Positions 45,273-54,137 of a DNA stretch of 64,000 bases are shown here, piece after piece. Every line of letters begins with the position of its first letter. Positions within the stretch are counted from its first letter, which is position 1. A program made the position numbers and the translations under genes. A model generated the notes under the pieces. It made no database searches. It was not told the DNA's origin and saw nothing but the letters and a program-made list of their open reading frames with translations. The DNA is from Komagataeibacter xylinus (GTDB lineage: Bacteria; Pseudomonadota; Alphaproteobacteria; Acetobacterales; Acetobacteraceae). The stretch covers positions 342,001-406,000 of the forward strand of contig NZ_CP041348.1 in the NCBI RefSeq assembly GCF_009834365.1, given 5' to 3'.

Positions 45273-46181
45273 ATGACAATTTCCCGCACCCCCGTCGCCC
45301 ACGACGCACTGAAGGACACGGCCCGGACCTGGTTTGAAACCCTGCGCGACCGGATCTGCACGGCCTTTGAACAGATCGAGGATGAGGCCGTGGCCGCTGG
45401 CACGCCCACCCTGCCCGGCAAGGAAGCCGCAGGCCGCTTCGAGCGCAAGCCGTGGTCGCGCACCAACGATGATGGCACGCCCGGCGGCGGCGGCGTGATC
45501 AGCCTCATGCGCGGGCGCGTGTTTGAAAAGGTGGGGGTCAACGTCTCCACCGTGAGCGGGGTGTTCAGCCCCGGCTTCCGCGACTCGATTCCCGGCGCAT
45601 CGGAAGACCCCCGCTTCTTTGCCACCGGCATCAGCCTCGTTGCCCATATGTGCAGTCCGCTGGTGCCCGCGGCCCATTTCAACACCCGCATGATCATCAC
45701 CACGCAGGGCTGGTTTGGCGGCGGTGGCGATATCACCCCCATGTTCCCCGAAAGTGCGGCGGCCATCAGCGATGGCGAGCGCTTTCATGACGGGTTCCGC
45801 AAGGCATGCGAGAAACATGACCCGGAATATTATCCCCGCTTCAAGGAATGGTGCGACAAGTACTTCTACCTGCCTCACCGTGATGAAGCGCGTGGCCTGG
45901 GCGGCATTTTCTATGACCGGCTCAATACCGGCAACCTCGATGCCGATTTCGCGTTCACCCGCGATGTGGGGCTTGGCTTTCTCGAAACCTATCCCGACAT
46001 CGTGCGCAGCCGCATGATGGAGCCCTGGACGCCCGAGCAGCGCAAGGCGCAGCTTGTCCGGCGCGGGCGGTATGTCGAGTTCAACCTGCTGCATGACCGT
46101 GGCACGATTTTTGGCCTCAAAACCGGCGGAAACACCGAAGCCATCCTCATGAGCCTTCCCCCGGAAGTCCACTGGCCATAA
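45273..46181 (+). CDS. hemF: Oxygen-dependent coproporphyrinogen III oxidase
   Basis: Decarboxylates coproporphyrinogen III to protoporphyrinogen IX with O2 in haem synthesis. The 302 aa protein has [19 protein letters not shown], the GVNVSTVSG segment, [12 protein letters not shown] and [34 protein letters not shown] and [12 protein letters not shown] also match HemF. The start at 45273 is just after GACGAGC. It is divergent from petC, so a haem enzyme and a haem protein share one intergenic control region. Confidence 0.97.
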   Translation: MTISRTPVAHDALKDTARTWFETLRDRICTAFEQIEDEAVAAGTPTLPGKEAAGRFERKPWSRTNDDGTPGGGGVISLMRGRVFEKVGVNVSTVSGVFSPGFRDSIPGASEDPRFFATGISLVAHMCSPLVPAAHFNTRMIITTQGWFGGGGDITPMFPESAAAISDGERFHDGFRKACEKHDPEYYPRFKEWCDKYFYLPHRDEARGLGGIFYDRLNTGNLDADFAFTRDVGLGFLETYPDIVRSRMMEPWTPEQRKAQLVRRGRYVEFNLLHDRGTIFGLKTGGNTEAILMSLPPEVHWP

Positions 46182-46298
46182 GAATAGCGCCATGCCCGTT
46201 TCACGCTCCCTGCCCTGCCCTGACCAGTCCATCCGCCTCCATGCCGCATGGGCCGACAGCGCACCGGCAATGCACGGACCCTGCCGGCGGCGCCAGCC

Positions 46299-47378
46299 AT
46301 GATCAGCCGCCGGGCTTTCATGGCCCTTGTGGCCGCAGGTTCCGCCCTGCCATGGGGGGCGCGGGCCTCGGAACTCCCGCGTGAGCGCCTGCCCCAGCTA
46401 CCCACCGGCACGCCGGGGCTGCTCATGGCGGGCAGCCACAGCGCCATGGCGGAACGCTGGAGCCCCATCCTGCCCACGGCCCTGGGCCAGGGGCTGGGCC
46501 TGTCCAACCCGCTCAGCGTACGCGATACCGTGGGGCAGGATGGCGTGACGGGCGCCAACCTGTTCGATTCCCAGTTCGCATCCGATGGCATGATGGCGCT
46601 GGCCGCACCCGGCTCGGCGCTGGTCTCCTCGCTATGCGGCGACCCGCGCATCCATTTCGATTACAGCCGCTGGCTGCCGCTGCTGCTCAGCCTGACGGTG
46701 CCCGTCGTGATCGGGCGCACGCAGTTGCACCGCAGCCTTGGCAACTTCATGCGCGACCGGCCCGTGCGCATTGCCGTCTCGACGTTGACCGGCATCGAAC
46801 TGCCCACCGTGCTGGCCATGAGCCTGTTCGGGCTGCGGCCCATACCGGTTACAGGCATTGCCACGCCACAGGCCGCCGCTGCTGCCCTGCGCGACAATCA
46901 GGTCGATGTCATCCAGATTACCGACCCGCTGGGCACGCCCGAGACGGCCGCCCTGACCAGCACGCTGGCGCAGGCGGGCTGCCCTGCCCTGTTTGCCCTG
47001 ACCGACCGGCCCGGCACCGTCAGCCTGCCCGGCCAGACAATCATGAACATGGAAGACCGGCTGCGCCAGGATGCCCGCTCGGCGCTGAACAGCCTGCTTC
47101 ATGCAGCACTCAGGCCACTCGCGGGGGCTGCCGGGGTGGATCTGGCGCTGGTGCTGCCCATGCTCACCTCATCGGCCACGCTGGCGCGGTGGCGGGCGGC
47201 GACCACGCAGGCACTCCATGACGGGACCGTGCAGGCCACGATGCATGATGCGGGCCGCACGCTGCTCACCGGCACGGACGCAACCGAGGCGCTGCGCCAG
47301 ATCTCGGGCGATACCTCAAGCATCATGACCCTGCGCCGCTGGCTGGCCGCCAACCTGCCCACCTGGCGGCTGGGCTGA
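46299..47378 (+). CDS. Periplasmic substrate-binding-like protein (Bug/TctC-like), Tat signal
   Basis: A 359 aa exported protein. The start at 46299 gives ISRRAFMALVAAGSALPWGA, a twin-arginine signal (SRRAFMA). The body recalls Bug-type tripartite tricarboxylate receptors: PVRIAVSTLTGIELPTVLA and a paired QVDVIQITDPLGTP domain-closure segment. A C-terminal LRRWLAANLPTWRLG follows. No TctA or TctB transporter genes are adjacent. The family call is by resemblance only and moderate; the ligand is unknown. It begins 117 bases after hemF. Confidence 0.65.
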   Translation: MISRRAFMALVAAGSALPWGARASELPRERLPQLPTGTPGLLMAGSHSAMAERWSPILPTALGQGLGLSNPLSVRDTVGQDGVTGANLFDSQFASDGMMALAAPGSALVSSLCGDPRIHFDYSRWLPLLLSLTVPVVIGRTQLHRSLGNFMRDRPVRIAVSTLTGIELPTVLAMSLFGLRPIPVTGIATPQAAAAALRDNQVDVIQITDPLGTPETAALTSTLAQAGCPALFALTDRPGTVSLPGQTIMNMEDRLRQDARSALNSLLHAALRPLAGAAGVDLALVLPMLTSSATLARWRAATTQALHDGTVQATMHDAGRTLLTGTDATEALRQISGDTSSIMTLRRWLAANLPTWRLG

Positions 47379-47391
47379 ACGGCGGGCGGCT

Positions 47392-48003
47392 CTAGCGGTA
47401 CACACCGCGCCCCGGCCTGCGCAGCAGCACGCGCACGGCACCCTGATTGGCCGCATGCGGGTGCACCACGGCCAGGATCAGGCGGCCAAGATCGCCGCGC
47501 CCCAGCCAGAACGGCAGTTCGCGCCGCAGGATTCCGCCATTATGGCCACTGCCCAGCCCGGTAATGATCTCGACACAGCGCACGTTGTCGGCATGTGCCT
47601 GAACAAGAAAACCGTGCAGGCGGTGGAACGCCGTCTGCGCCACCTGCCCGTGCAGGTCGAGCCTGCGCTCGGGGCGCAGCTTGCCGCTCACCAGCCCGCG
47701 CCAGCTCGTATCATCGAGCCCCGGCCGGCGCACCCCGATCTCGAACGCGCCGCCCTTGCCCTTCTGCACCGTCAGGCTGTGGCCTGCGGTCTGGTGCACC
47801 GCGTGCACGCCGCCTTGCGCAAGGCGCTGCATGATGGCCGCCCGGCTCATGCCCGGCCGGTCGGCCTCGGGTGGCACGGAAGGCGGCGGAGCGGGTGGTG
47901 GCGTCTGGCCCGTGTGGCGTGGCGGGGTCCGTAGCGGCGCGATACCCTGCGCGAAGGCCGCCCACAGGGCCTGTTCCTCCTCGTTCAGTCTGCGCTGCCT
48001 CAC
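47392..48003 (-). CDS. Smr domain protein
   Basis: A 203 aa protein with a C-terminal Smr (MutS2-like) nuclease domain. The motif DLHGQVAQTAFHRL starts the domain, followed by EIITGLGSGHNGGILRRELPFWL (TGxG motif). The N-terminal half is Pro/Arg-rich. The start is a GTG at 48003 with AAAGGA 8 bases ahead; the frame extends to 48063 but without a site. Smr domains cut or bind branched DNA or mRNA. In other alphaproteobacteria this gene follows mltA directly; here a peroxidase and a methyltransferase lie between. Confidence 0.9.
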   Translation of the reverse strand: MRQRRLNEEEQALWAAFAQGIAPLRTPPRHTGQTPPPAPPPSVPPEADRPGMSRAAIMQRLAQGGVHAVHQTAGHSLTVQKGKGGAFEIGVRRPGLDDTSWRGLVSGKLRPERRLDLHGQVAQTAFHRLHGFLVQAHADNVRCVEIITGLGSGHNGGILRRELPFWLGRGDLGRLILAVVHPHAANQGAVRVLLRRPGRGVYR

Positions 48004-48132
48004 GGTATGATTCCTTTCTGCGGGCCGGTGGCCTGCGCACATGGAATCATACCGCGCCCGCAAGGTCCATGTTTTCAGGAATAGCCCGCACGCAAGGCAC
48101 CTGAAAAGCCCATCGGGATGACACCAAAAAAG

Positions 48133-48180
48133 ATGCCGCCTTTTTGAAAAAAGGCGGCATCCAGGAACTCTTTTCGTTTT
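48133..48180. repeat. Intergenic palindromic element, copy 6
   Basis: A perfect hairpin ATGCCGCC, T5-G-A6, GGCGGCAT at 48133-48160, followed by CCAGGAACTCTTTTCGTTTTTT. It lies 12 bases past the end of the triheme peroxidase gene. Confidence 0.8.
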
Positions 48181-48192
48181 TTATGAAGCGGC

Positions 48193-49605
48193 TCAGGGCG
48201 TCGTGTTGTGCAGTGTCTCGCCCTGATAGCGCCCGGTCAGCGTGTTGAGGAAGGCCACGATATCCGCCACGTCCTGATCGGACATGTCATGATCCGGCGT
48301 CTGGTAACGCGCCATCTTGCGCACGGCGTCATCAAGCGTCTTGACGCTGCCATCATGGAAGTAGGGCGCGGTCAGCGCAATATTGCGCAGGTTGGGCACC
48401 TTGAAGCGCTCCATGTCCGCCGGGTCGTGCGTAACTTCAAAGCGCCCTTTGTCGGCATCGGTCAGCTTGCCGCCACGGGCGGCGAAATAATCGCCTTCCA
48501 GCCCCATCGGCTCAAGCGCCTGCCCACCCATGGACGGGCCGGTATGGCACCCCGCGCAGCCCGCCTGCCTGAATACCGCGTAGCCATGCTTTTCCTGCGT
48601 GTTCAGCGCGGCGTCATCGCCTTTCAGATACTGGTCAAAGCGGCTGTCCGGGGTGATCAGCGTCTTTTCATATTCGGCAATGGCGTTGGTGATGGTGGTC
48701 TCATCGATCGTGTCGCTGCCAAAGGCAGCCTCGAACGCCGGCGCGTAGGTGGGGTCGGCGCGCAGGCGGTCTGTCACGGCGCTCCAGTCATGCGATCCCA
48801 TCTCGACCGGATTCATGACCGGGCCTGCCGCCTGCTGCGCCAGCGTATCGGCGCGCGCGTTCCAGAACTGCCATTTGCTGAAGCCCGCGTTGAACACCGT
48901 CGGCACGTTGATCGGCCCCTTCTGGCCGCCAATGCCGGTGGCCGTGACCAGACCATCCACGCCGCCATGCTGCAGGCTGTGGCAACTGGCGCAGTTCGAT
49001 TTTTCATCACCCGACAGCCTGCGGTCAAAGAACAGGCGCTGGCCGAGCGCCACCTTGCTGGCATCTACCGTTACGGATTCGGGGATGGGCTGCACGGGAT
49101 CGGCTGCAAAGCGGTCGGCCACGCCGGGGGTGGCGTAATGCTGGCGGCGCACCTGCGCGATCCAGGTCAGCATGCTCTCGCGCTGGCTGGCGGAAAGGTG
49201 GGCATGCCAGTGCATGAGCAGGTACAGCGTGGGAGGCATGCGGTTCTGGTTGATGACTTCCTCGATGCGGGCCAGCTTTTCCTCATCGGGCACGCTGCCG
49301 TTCTGCAGCGCGTCGATGACAGGCTCCACGCGGAAGTGGCGCAGCCCCGCATCACGGTCACGGCTCATGAGCGGCTGCGCTACGGGAAGGTGGAAGTAGA
49401 ACGGCAGTTCAACCTTGGCTGCGTGGCAGTAGTCACACCGCGCCTCACGCACTACATCGAGTGCCGCGCGTGACACGGCATCCACCCCTGCACCCGCAGG
49501 GGCGGGCGCGGTTGCGTGGTCAAAATGGGTGAGATAGGCGACCGTGCCACCATACACCACGCCACCTGCCACCACCGCTGCAGCAACCATCTTCCTCATC
49601 GACAT
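48193..49605 (-). CDS. Triheme cytochrome c peroxidase (YhjA-like quinol peroxidase)
   Basis: A membrane-anchored periplasmic peroxidase of 470 aa. An N-terminal helix (VAAAVVAGGVVYGGTVAYL) is followed by three haem c sites: CDYCH near residue 57, CASCH near 205 and CAGCH near 348. The last two belong to the di-haem CcpA/MauG fold (FFDRRLSGDEKSNCASCHSL, VPTVFNAGF, NLRNIALTAPYFHDGS). The extra N-terminal haem and the total length match E. coli YhjA, which reduces H2O2 with electrons from quinol. It would add an H2O2-removing branch to the quinol pool that AdhAB and CyoABCD use. A palindromic operator candidate lies 62 bases upstream. Confidence 0.88.
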   Translation of the reverse strand: MSMRKMVAAAVVAGGVVYGGTVAYLTHFDHATAPAPAGAGVDAVSRAALDVVREARCDYCHAAKVELPFYFHLPVAQPLMSRDRDAGLRHFRVEPVIDALQNGSVPDEEKLARIEEVINQNRMPPTLYLLMHWHAHLSASQRESMLTWIAQVRRQHYATPGVADRFAADPVQPIPESVTVDASKVALGQRLFFDRRLSGDEKSNCASCHSLQHGGVDGLVTATGIGGQKGPINVPTVFNAGFSKWQFWNARADTLAQQAAGPVMNPVEMGSHDWSAVTDRLRADPTYAPAFEAAFGSDTIDETTITNAIAEYEKTLITPDSRFDQYLKGDDAALNTQEKHGYAVFRQAGCAGCHTGPSMGGQALEPMGLEGDYFAARGGKLTDADKGRFEVTHDPADMERFKVPNLRNIALTAPYFHDGSVKTLDDAVRKMARYQTPDHDMSDQDVADIVAFLNTLTGRYQGETLHNTTP

Positions 49606-49667
49606 GCAAAACCCTTTCGCTTGGCCTGCGGACGTTCTGGTCGATTGGAGGATTATTTGTCAAACCA

Positions 49668-49687
49668 ATCGTTTCAATAAAAACGAT
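49668..49687. promoter_or_regulatory. Inverted repeat upstream of the triheme peroxidase
   Basis: ATCGTTT, six bases (CAATAA), then AAACGAT: a perfect 7-6-7 palindrome centred about 73 bases before the peroxidase ATG. It touches the stop codon of the methyltransferase gene and is a candidate regulator site. Confidence 0.45.
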
Positions 49688-50577
49688 CAAGGATTTCGAT
49701 CATCCTGCCCATCCGCGTCCGCCTCAGCCGCGGCCATAGCCTGCCGCACGCGCTGCCGGGCAACATTGACATAGATGGTATCCAGATCAATTCCGATGCC
49801 CCTGCCCCCTTCGCGCACGGCAGCAACGAGCGTGGTGCCCGTGCCCATGAAGGGGTCGAGCACCACCGGCGCACTCTTGCCATGCAGGCGGATGCACATC
49901 TGTGGCAGCAGCACCGGGAACGTGCCGGGATGATGGAATTTCTGCGCCTTGCCCTGCACCGTCTCATACGGGATGAACCACGTATCGCCCCGGCAGCGCC
50001 GGTCCTGCCGGTGGCCACGGCGCACGATGTTGGACTTGTCCATGTAGGGCACGCCAATATCGAGCCGGTTCAGCCCGACATCGCCCGCGCGCGTCAGGTG
50101 GAACAGGTGCTCGTGGTTGCGGTTGAGGTAACGGTGGCTGTTGACCGGCTTGAAGTGGCCATGCGTGTCGGTCCCCACCGAGATCGACTTGACCCATGCA
50201 ATATGGTTCTGCAGCACGAACAGCTCACGCAGCCGCACCATGAGCTCGAACGGCAGCCAGGGCTGGGCCGATGACCCCGCCACGTTGAGGAAGAACGATC
50301 CATCGGGCCGCATCACGCGCCGCACCTCGCGCGCGATCTCGACCATCCAGTCCAGATAGCCGTCCTCTTCCAGCCGGTCGCGATAGGTACGGTATTTGAG
50401 GCCGATATTATAGGGCGGCGAGGTCACGACCACATCCACGCTATCGGCTTCCATGCGGCGCAGCGCGCGCAGGCAGTCGCCGCGCACGAGCAGGTGCGGC
50501 CCCTCGGTGTAACGGACAGTCCGCGGCAGGCGGGGTGTGGATGCGGAAACCTGCCCCGCGCGGGGTCGCCCTGTCAT
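49687..50577 (-). CDS. Solitary DNA methyltransferase (beta class, TSPPYN)
   Basis: An S-adenosylmethionine-dependent DNA methylase of 296 aa. The catalytic motif VVVTSPPYNIGLKY comes first (about residue 50-60) and the SAM-binding DPFMGTGTTLVAAV last (about residue 245), which is the beta-class order. The centre, with NRNHEHLFHLTR and the Arg-rich RRGHRQDRRCRG, is the likely target recognition region. SPPY points slightly to N4-cytosine but also occurs in adenine methylases. No restriction enzyme gene is adjacent, and the CcrM-type C-terminal extension is absent. It sits 36 bases downstream of mltA in the same direction. Confidence 0.9.
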   Translation of the reverse strand: MTGRPRAGQVSASTPRLPRTVRYTEGPHLLVRGDCLRALRRMEADSVDVVVTSPPYNIGLKYRTYRDRLEEDGYLDWMVEIAREVRRVMRPDGSFFLNVAGSSAQPWLPFELMVRLRELFVLQNHIAWVKSISVGTDTHGHFKPVNSHRYLNRNHEHLFHLTRAGDVGLNRLDIGVPYMDKSNIVRRGHRQDRRCRGDTWFIPYETVQGKAQKFHHPGTFPVLLPQMCIRLHGKSAPVVLDPFMGTGTTLVAAVREGGRGIGIDLDTIYVNVARQRVRQAMAAAEADADGQDDRNP

Positions 50578-50613
50578 AATGCTGCTACGCTCTTAACTCC
50601 GCCCGGAGCGGAT

Positions 50614-51831
50614 CTAGTGTTTGTGTTTATGCCTGTGCTTCTTCTCTCGCCCCGGTTCGCTGCGGGGCACCAGCAGGATCATCTGGCCGGGTGAATGCAG
50701 GTTTCCCGCTGCCTGCGCCGCCTCCGGCCCCCAGCCCATATACAGGTCGGCCCGGTCCGGTCCCTTTATGTCGGTACCCAGATCCTGCGCGAAATCGAGC
50801 CGGTTCCACGTCGCAAGATGGCCTGCAACCGGAACCTGCGTCTGCACCCATACCGGGCTTCCCAACGGAATGTAAGAGCGGTCGACCGCCATGGAGCGCC
50901 CCGGTGTCAGCGGCACGCCCAGCGCGCCCGGCGCACCGGCCAGCGGGCTGTCGGACGGCAGTTCGCGGAAGAAGACGTAATTGGGGTTCTGCTCCATCAC
51001 CGCCCGCGCCTTGCCCGGATTCGCTTCCAGCCAGCCCTTGATGGAGGCCATGTTGACATCATCGCTGCCAATCAGGCCCTGCGCCACCATGGCCCGGCCC
51101 AGCGGCACGTAAGGCTGGCCATTGAGGCCATCGAAGCCAAGGCGGACCACCTCGTCATTGGGCAGGCGCACGCGCCCTGAACCCTGAATCTGCAAAAAGA
51201 ACAGGTCAACCGGGTCGGCCAGCCACAGCAGTTCGAGCTTGCGGTGCGCAAGCGCGCCCTCGTCAATCTGCGCCCGGGTCCAGTAGGGCACGATCTGCCC
51301 GTCATGCTCGCGCCCGGTCACGACATTGCCCTGCACGTCACGCTGGCGCACCAGATCGGACGGCCTGCGATAGACGGGGGTCTGGTAAATGCCGCCACGA
51401 CGCAGCGAACCGCGAATTTCGGGCTCGTAATAGCCAGTGAACAGCATGCCGCCCGCGCGCTTGCCTGCGGCCATGCGGGTCGGCACGAACCATTGCTCGA
51501 AAAACGCCCGCGCAGCAGCCCGGTCGCCGCTCGGTACCGCGCGGGCGGCCGTGCAGGCGGCCTGCCAGTCGCCCACCTGGTGGCCCGCATGCGCCGAAGT
51601 GTCGCCCCCCAGCCCACTTTCAGGCGGCAGGCTCTCGATCTTGTGGCATTCAGCCAGAAAAACGGGGAGTGCCTCTTCCTGCGCATCATCCTGCCAGCCG
51701 GGCAGTTTGCTGAAGGAGAGCGCGCGGGCATGGGAAGATGGTGTCTTTGCCCCCAGCGTGGGGGACTCCATATGGCACCCGCACAGGGCAACAACGGCGC
51801 ACAGCGGCGCAATACGCTTGAACACTTTCAT
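50614..51831 (-). CDS. mltA: Membrane-bound lytic murein transglycosylase A
   Basis: A lipoprotein of 405 aa that cleaves peptidoglycan with 1,6-anhydro product. The lipobox is VVALCGC. FTGYYEPEIRGSLRR, LFFLQIQGSGRVRLPN and NPNYVFFREL are MltA blocks. The 3D domain ends in NRLDFAQDLGTDIKGPDRAD, with the catalytic Asp. The protein ends in an unusual tail KKHRHKHKH, rich in His and Lys. It lies between the Tim44-like gene (52-base gap) and the methyltransferase gene. Confidence 0.95.
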   Translation of the reverse strand: MKVFKRIAPLCAVVALCGCHMESPTLGAKTPSSHARALSFSKLPGWQDDAQEEALPVFLAECHKIESLPPESGLGGDTSAHAGHQVGDWQAACTAARAVPSGDRAAARAFFEQWFVPTRMAAGKRAGGMLFTGYYEPEIRGSLRRGGIYQTPVYRRPSDLVRQRDVQGNVVTGREHDGQIVPYWTRAQIDEGALAHRKLELLWLADPVDLFFLQIQGSGRVRLPNDEVVRLGFDGLNGQPYVPLGRAMVAQGLIGSDDVNMASIKGWLEANPGKARAVMEQNPNYVFFRELPSDSPLAGAPGALGVPLTPGRSMAVDRSYIPLGSPVWVQTQVPVAGHLATWNRLDFAQDLGTDIKGPDRADLYMGWGPEAAQAAGNLHSPGQMILLVPRSEPGREKKHRHKHKH

Positions 51832-51883
51832 AAAGATGTATTTATCATGACTTTATTGGTGAAAGTAAGGCCGTTCGTTTTGC

Positions 51884-52564
51884 CTACGCGCTGCGGCTTG
51901 CCCCAAGCCGCCAGCCTTCACCATTCATGCCAAGCACGCGCTCGAACACCCACAGGTCGGAGAATTCGGTCACGGCATCCACCCCCGCCACAGGCTGGCC
52001 GTTACCATCCATCGTGACACTGATCTGGTCGGACACGATGCGCACTTCAATATGGGCGACAGGATTGGGGCCTGTCGTCTCGTCGATATCCGCGCCGATG
52101 ATGGCGATATCGGTAATATCGCGGATTTCGCTGCGCAGGGTCTCGCCCGCCTGCTGGCGCGACTGAATCGCGGCCTCGAACGCCGTGAAGGTGGCAGCGG
52201 TCAGCAGCGTGCGCAGGGTGTTCAGGTCACCCGCCGCATAGGCGGTCACGATCTGGCGGAAGGCTGCCTCCGTGCCTTTGGCAAACCCGTCTGGCGTAAA
52301 ATCGGGCTGGAGTGCCGCAATACGGGCCAGCACGCCACCTACGCGCGTATCGGGCGCGGGGATGTCATAGGTTACTGTGGGCGGGGGCGGCTCGGGCGCC
52401 GTTTCCACTACCGTGGGGGCCATGGGCGGCGGCGCCACGGGGCGCGGGGCCGGCTCGGCGCCGACACGGCGGCCGAGGATACTGCGCAGCCGCAGCACGA
52501 GAAAGACAGCCACCAGCCCCAGAACAATAAGATCCAGCGGAAAATGACCAAAAGAAAAATTCAT
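51884..52564 (-). CDS. Tim44-like domain membrane protein (TimA-like)
   Basis: A 226 aa inner-membrane protein. One N-terminal helix (FPLDLIVLGLVAVFLVLRLR) is followed by a Pro/Ala-rich stretch (residues ~35-70), then a Tim44/Tim45-type domain beginning PDFTPDGFAKGTEAAFRQIV. The C terminus has FSDLWVFERVLGMNGEGWRLG, a strong family hallmark. Mitochondrial Tim44 tethers Hsp70 to the import channel, and the bacterial form is thought to be its ancestor. The function in bacteria is not settled. It is divergent from secB, the usual alphaproteobacterial arrangement. Confidence 0.9.
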   Translation of the reverse strand: MNFSFGHFPLDLIVLGLVAVFLVLRLRSILGRRVGAEPAPRPVAPPPMAPTVVETAPEPPPPTVTYDIPAPDTRVGGVLARIAALQPDFTPDGFAKGTEAAFRQIVTAYAAGDLNTLRTLLTAATFTAFEAAIQSRQQAGETLRSEIRDITDIAIIGADIDETTGPNPVAHIEVRIVSDQISVTMDGNGQPVAGVDAVTEFSDLWVFERVLGMNGEGWRLGASRSA

Positions 52565-52767
52565 GCCGCGCGTCCATTACCGCAGGCGGGCCAGCCTGCC
52601 AAAGATTACCCTGCGCCACAACATAGGCAACGCCCGGAGCCAGCACAATGCGCCAGCAGCGTTAAAATTCCGGCAGCTGGTATGGCATCACCTGCATACC
52701 CATGCTACGGCCAGAGAATACGGTACCATTTCTTTTCGCGTATATCTTGTGGGGAATACAGACAAGC

Positions 52768-53289
52768 ATGTCCGACACGACCAAGCCGCCCACCCCTGAA
52801 AACGACCAGACCGCCCCCCCGGCGCAGCCTCTGGCGATCAACCTGCAATACATCAAGGACCTGTCGTTCGAAGTGCCCGCCGGGGCGGAAATCTTCGCAA
52901 CGCTGCGCACCAACCCGCAGATTTCGGTCAACATTGATGTGCAGGCCAACCGGCTGGAACCCGACCAGATGGTGTTTGAGGTGATCCTGGCCGTAAAGAC
53001 CGAGGCCAGCGAGCCGCCGCAGCAGGAAGGTGGCCCGCAGGGTCGTCCGGTGTTCATTGCAGAGCTGGCCTATGCCTGCATCGTGACCCTGACCAACCCG
53101 CCCGCCGAACTGGTCGAGCCGATCCTGCTCGTTGAAGTGCCGCGCCTGATCTTCCCCTATGTGCGCAATATCCTCAGCGAAGTCACGCGCGATGGCGGCT
53201 TCCCGCCCGTGGTGCTGCAGCCGATCGACTTCGTGGCGCTGTGGCAGGCCAAGCGTAACTCGTTTGACCAGACGCCGGGCCACGCCTGA
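52768..53289 (+). CDS. secB: Protein-export chaperone SecB
   Basis: A cytosolic tetrameric chaperone that delivers unfolded precursors to SecA. The 173 aa product has INLQYIKDLSFEVPAGAEIF, the AELAYACIVTL strand and PRLIFPYVRNILSEVTRDGGFPP, all typical of SecB. The N-terminal 20 residues are Pro/Thr-rich and variable. The ATG at 52768 is used; the frame extends to 52702 without conserved sequence. It is divergent from the Tim44-like gene. A terminator follows the stop. Confidence 0.97.
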   Translation: MSDTTKPPTPENDQTAPPAQPLAINLQYIKDLSFEVPAGAEIFATLRTNPQISVNIDVQANRLEPDQMVFEVILAVKTEASEPPQQEGGPQGRPVFIAELAYACIVTLTNPPAELVEPILLVEVPRLIFPYVRNILSEVTRDGGFPPVVLQPIDFVALWQAKRNSFDQTPGHA

Positions 53290-53315
53290 TCCTTCTGGCG
53301 GTTACGGTTACAGAC

Positions 53316-53349
53316 AAAAGGCCGGGGGCATGTGCTCCCGGCCTTTTTT
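53316..53349 (+). terminator. Terminator of secB
   Basis: AAAAGGCCGGGGGCA pairs with TGCTCCCGGCCTTTTTT (one G-T wobble) and is followed by the T run. It starts 27 bases past secB. Confidence 0.88.
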
Positions 53350-53410
53350 CATGCTCCGTGCAATACCTTTGCACGGGCTGCATTTTATGAAGCTTTTCAG
53401 GGTTTGCAGT

Positions 53411-54106
53411 TCAGCGGGCTTCGCCCAGGCAGGCGAGCATGGCAGCCTGATCAGGTCGGGCCGCCACGCATATATCCCGCCATGCAGGCCCGGTAGCCAG
53501 GGCATTCGCCACGCCCGTTGACATGGCTACCGCCACCACCTGCCCCAGCATCGCGGCCTGCGCCGCGTTCAGGGCGGCAAGAAAGGACTGTGCCGTGCGG
53601 GTGGAATAGAACAGGATCGCCGCCACCTGCCCTGTCGCAAGCGCCTGCGCTGCCTGCGCGGGCAGATGCCGTTCGGGGCTGACTGCATAGACACAGCGCC
53701 TGATGACGCAAAACCCCTCCGCCCGCAGCGCCTGCGCCATATCGAGCCCATAGCCACGCCCCACGGCCAGCAGCAGCAGGCCACGCCCGGGCAGGGCCGC
53801 ACGCAGCAATGCGCCCAGATCATCCGCCGTGCCGGCCGCCGTGACAACATGCGCAAACCCGGCCGCACGCGCACGCCCGCCCGTGGCATGCCCTACCACG
53901 TAGCAGGGTACATCGTGCCATTCAGGGCGATTGATGGCGGCAATGGCCTGCCCGCTGGTCAGCACGATGGCGTCAGGGCGGGACGTGTCCGGCGCAAGGG
54001 AAAGCTGTTCAACATGCAGCATGGAAGCCGCAATGGGCCGCCACCCCAGCCGTGCCACCGCCGCCATGGTGGGGGCGAGGCCCGGCGGGGGGCGGGTAAT
54101 GATCAC
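53411..54106 (-). CDS. hemD: Uroporphyrinogen-III synthase (divergent)
   Basis: Closes hydroxymethylbilane into uroporphyrinogen III. The 231 aa product is weakly conserved, as HemD always is: IITRPPPGLAPTMAAVARLG at the N terminus, and a second-domain segment ALATGQVAAILFYSTRTAQSF. The position directly after hemC supports the call. The open frame runs far upstream inside hemC; a GTG at 54106 is the only start that fits homology, giving a 31-base gap to hemC. The ribosome site is weak. Confidence 0.85.
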   Translation of the reverse strand: MIITRPPPGLAPTMAAVARLGWRPIAASMLHVEQLSLAPDTSRPDAIVLTSGQAIAAINRPEWHDVPCYVVGHATGGRARAAGFAHVVTAAGTADDLGALLRAALPGRGLLLLAVGRGYGLDMAQALRAEGFCVIRRCVYAVSPERHLPAQAAQALATGQVAAILFYSTRTAQSFLAALNAAQAAMLGQVVAVAMSTGVANALATGPAWRDICVAARPDQAAMLACLGEAR

Positions 54107-54137
54107 CCCGTCACGCGCAACGGAGGCGTGTGGCTGA

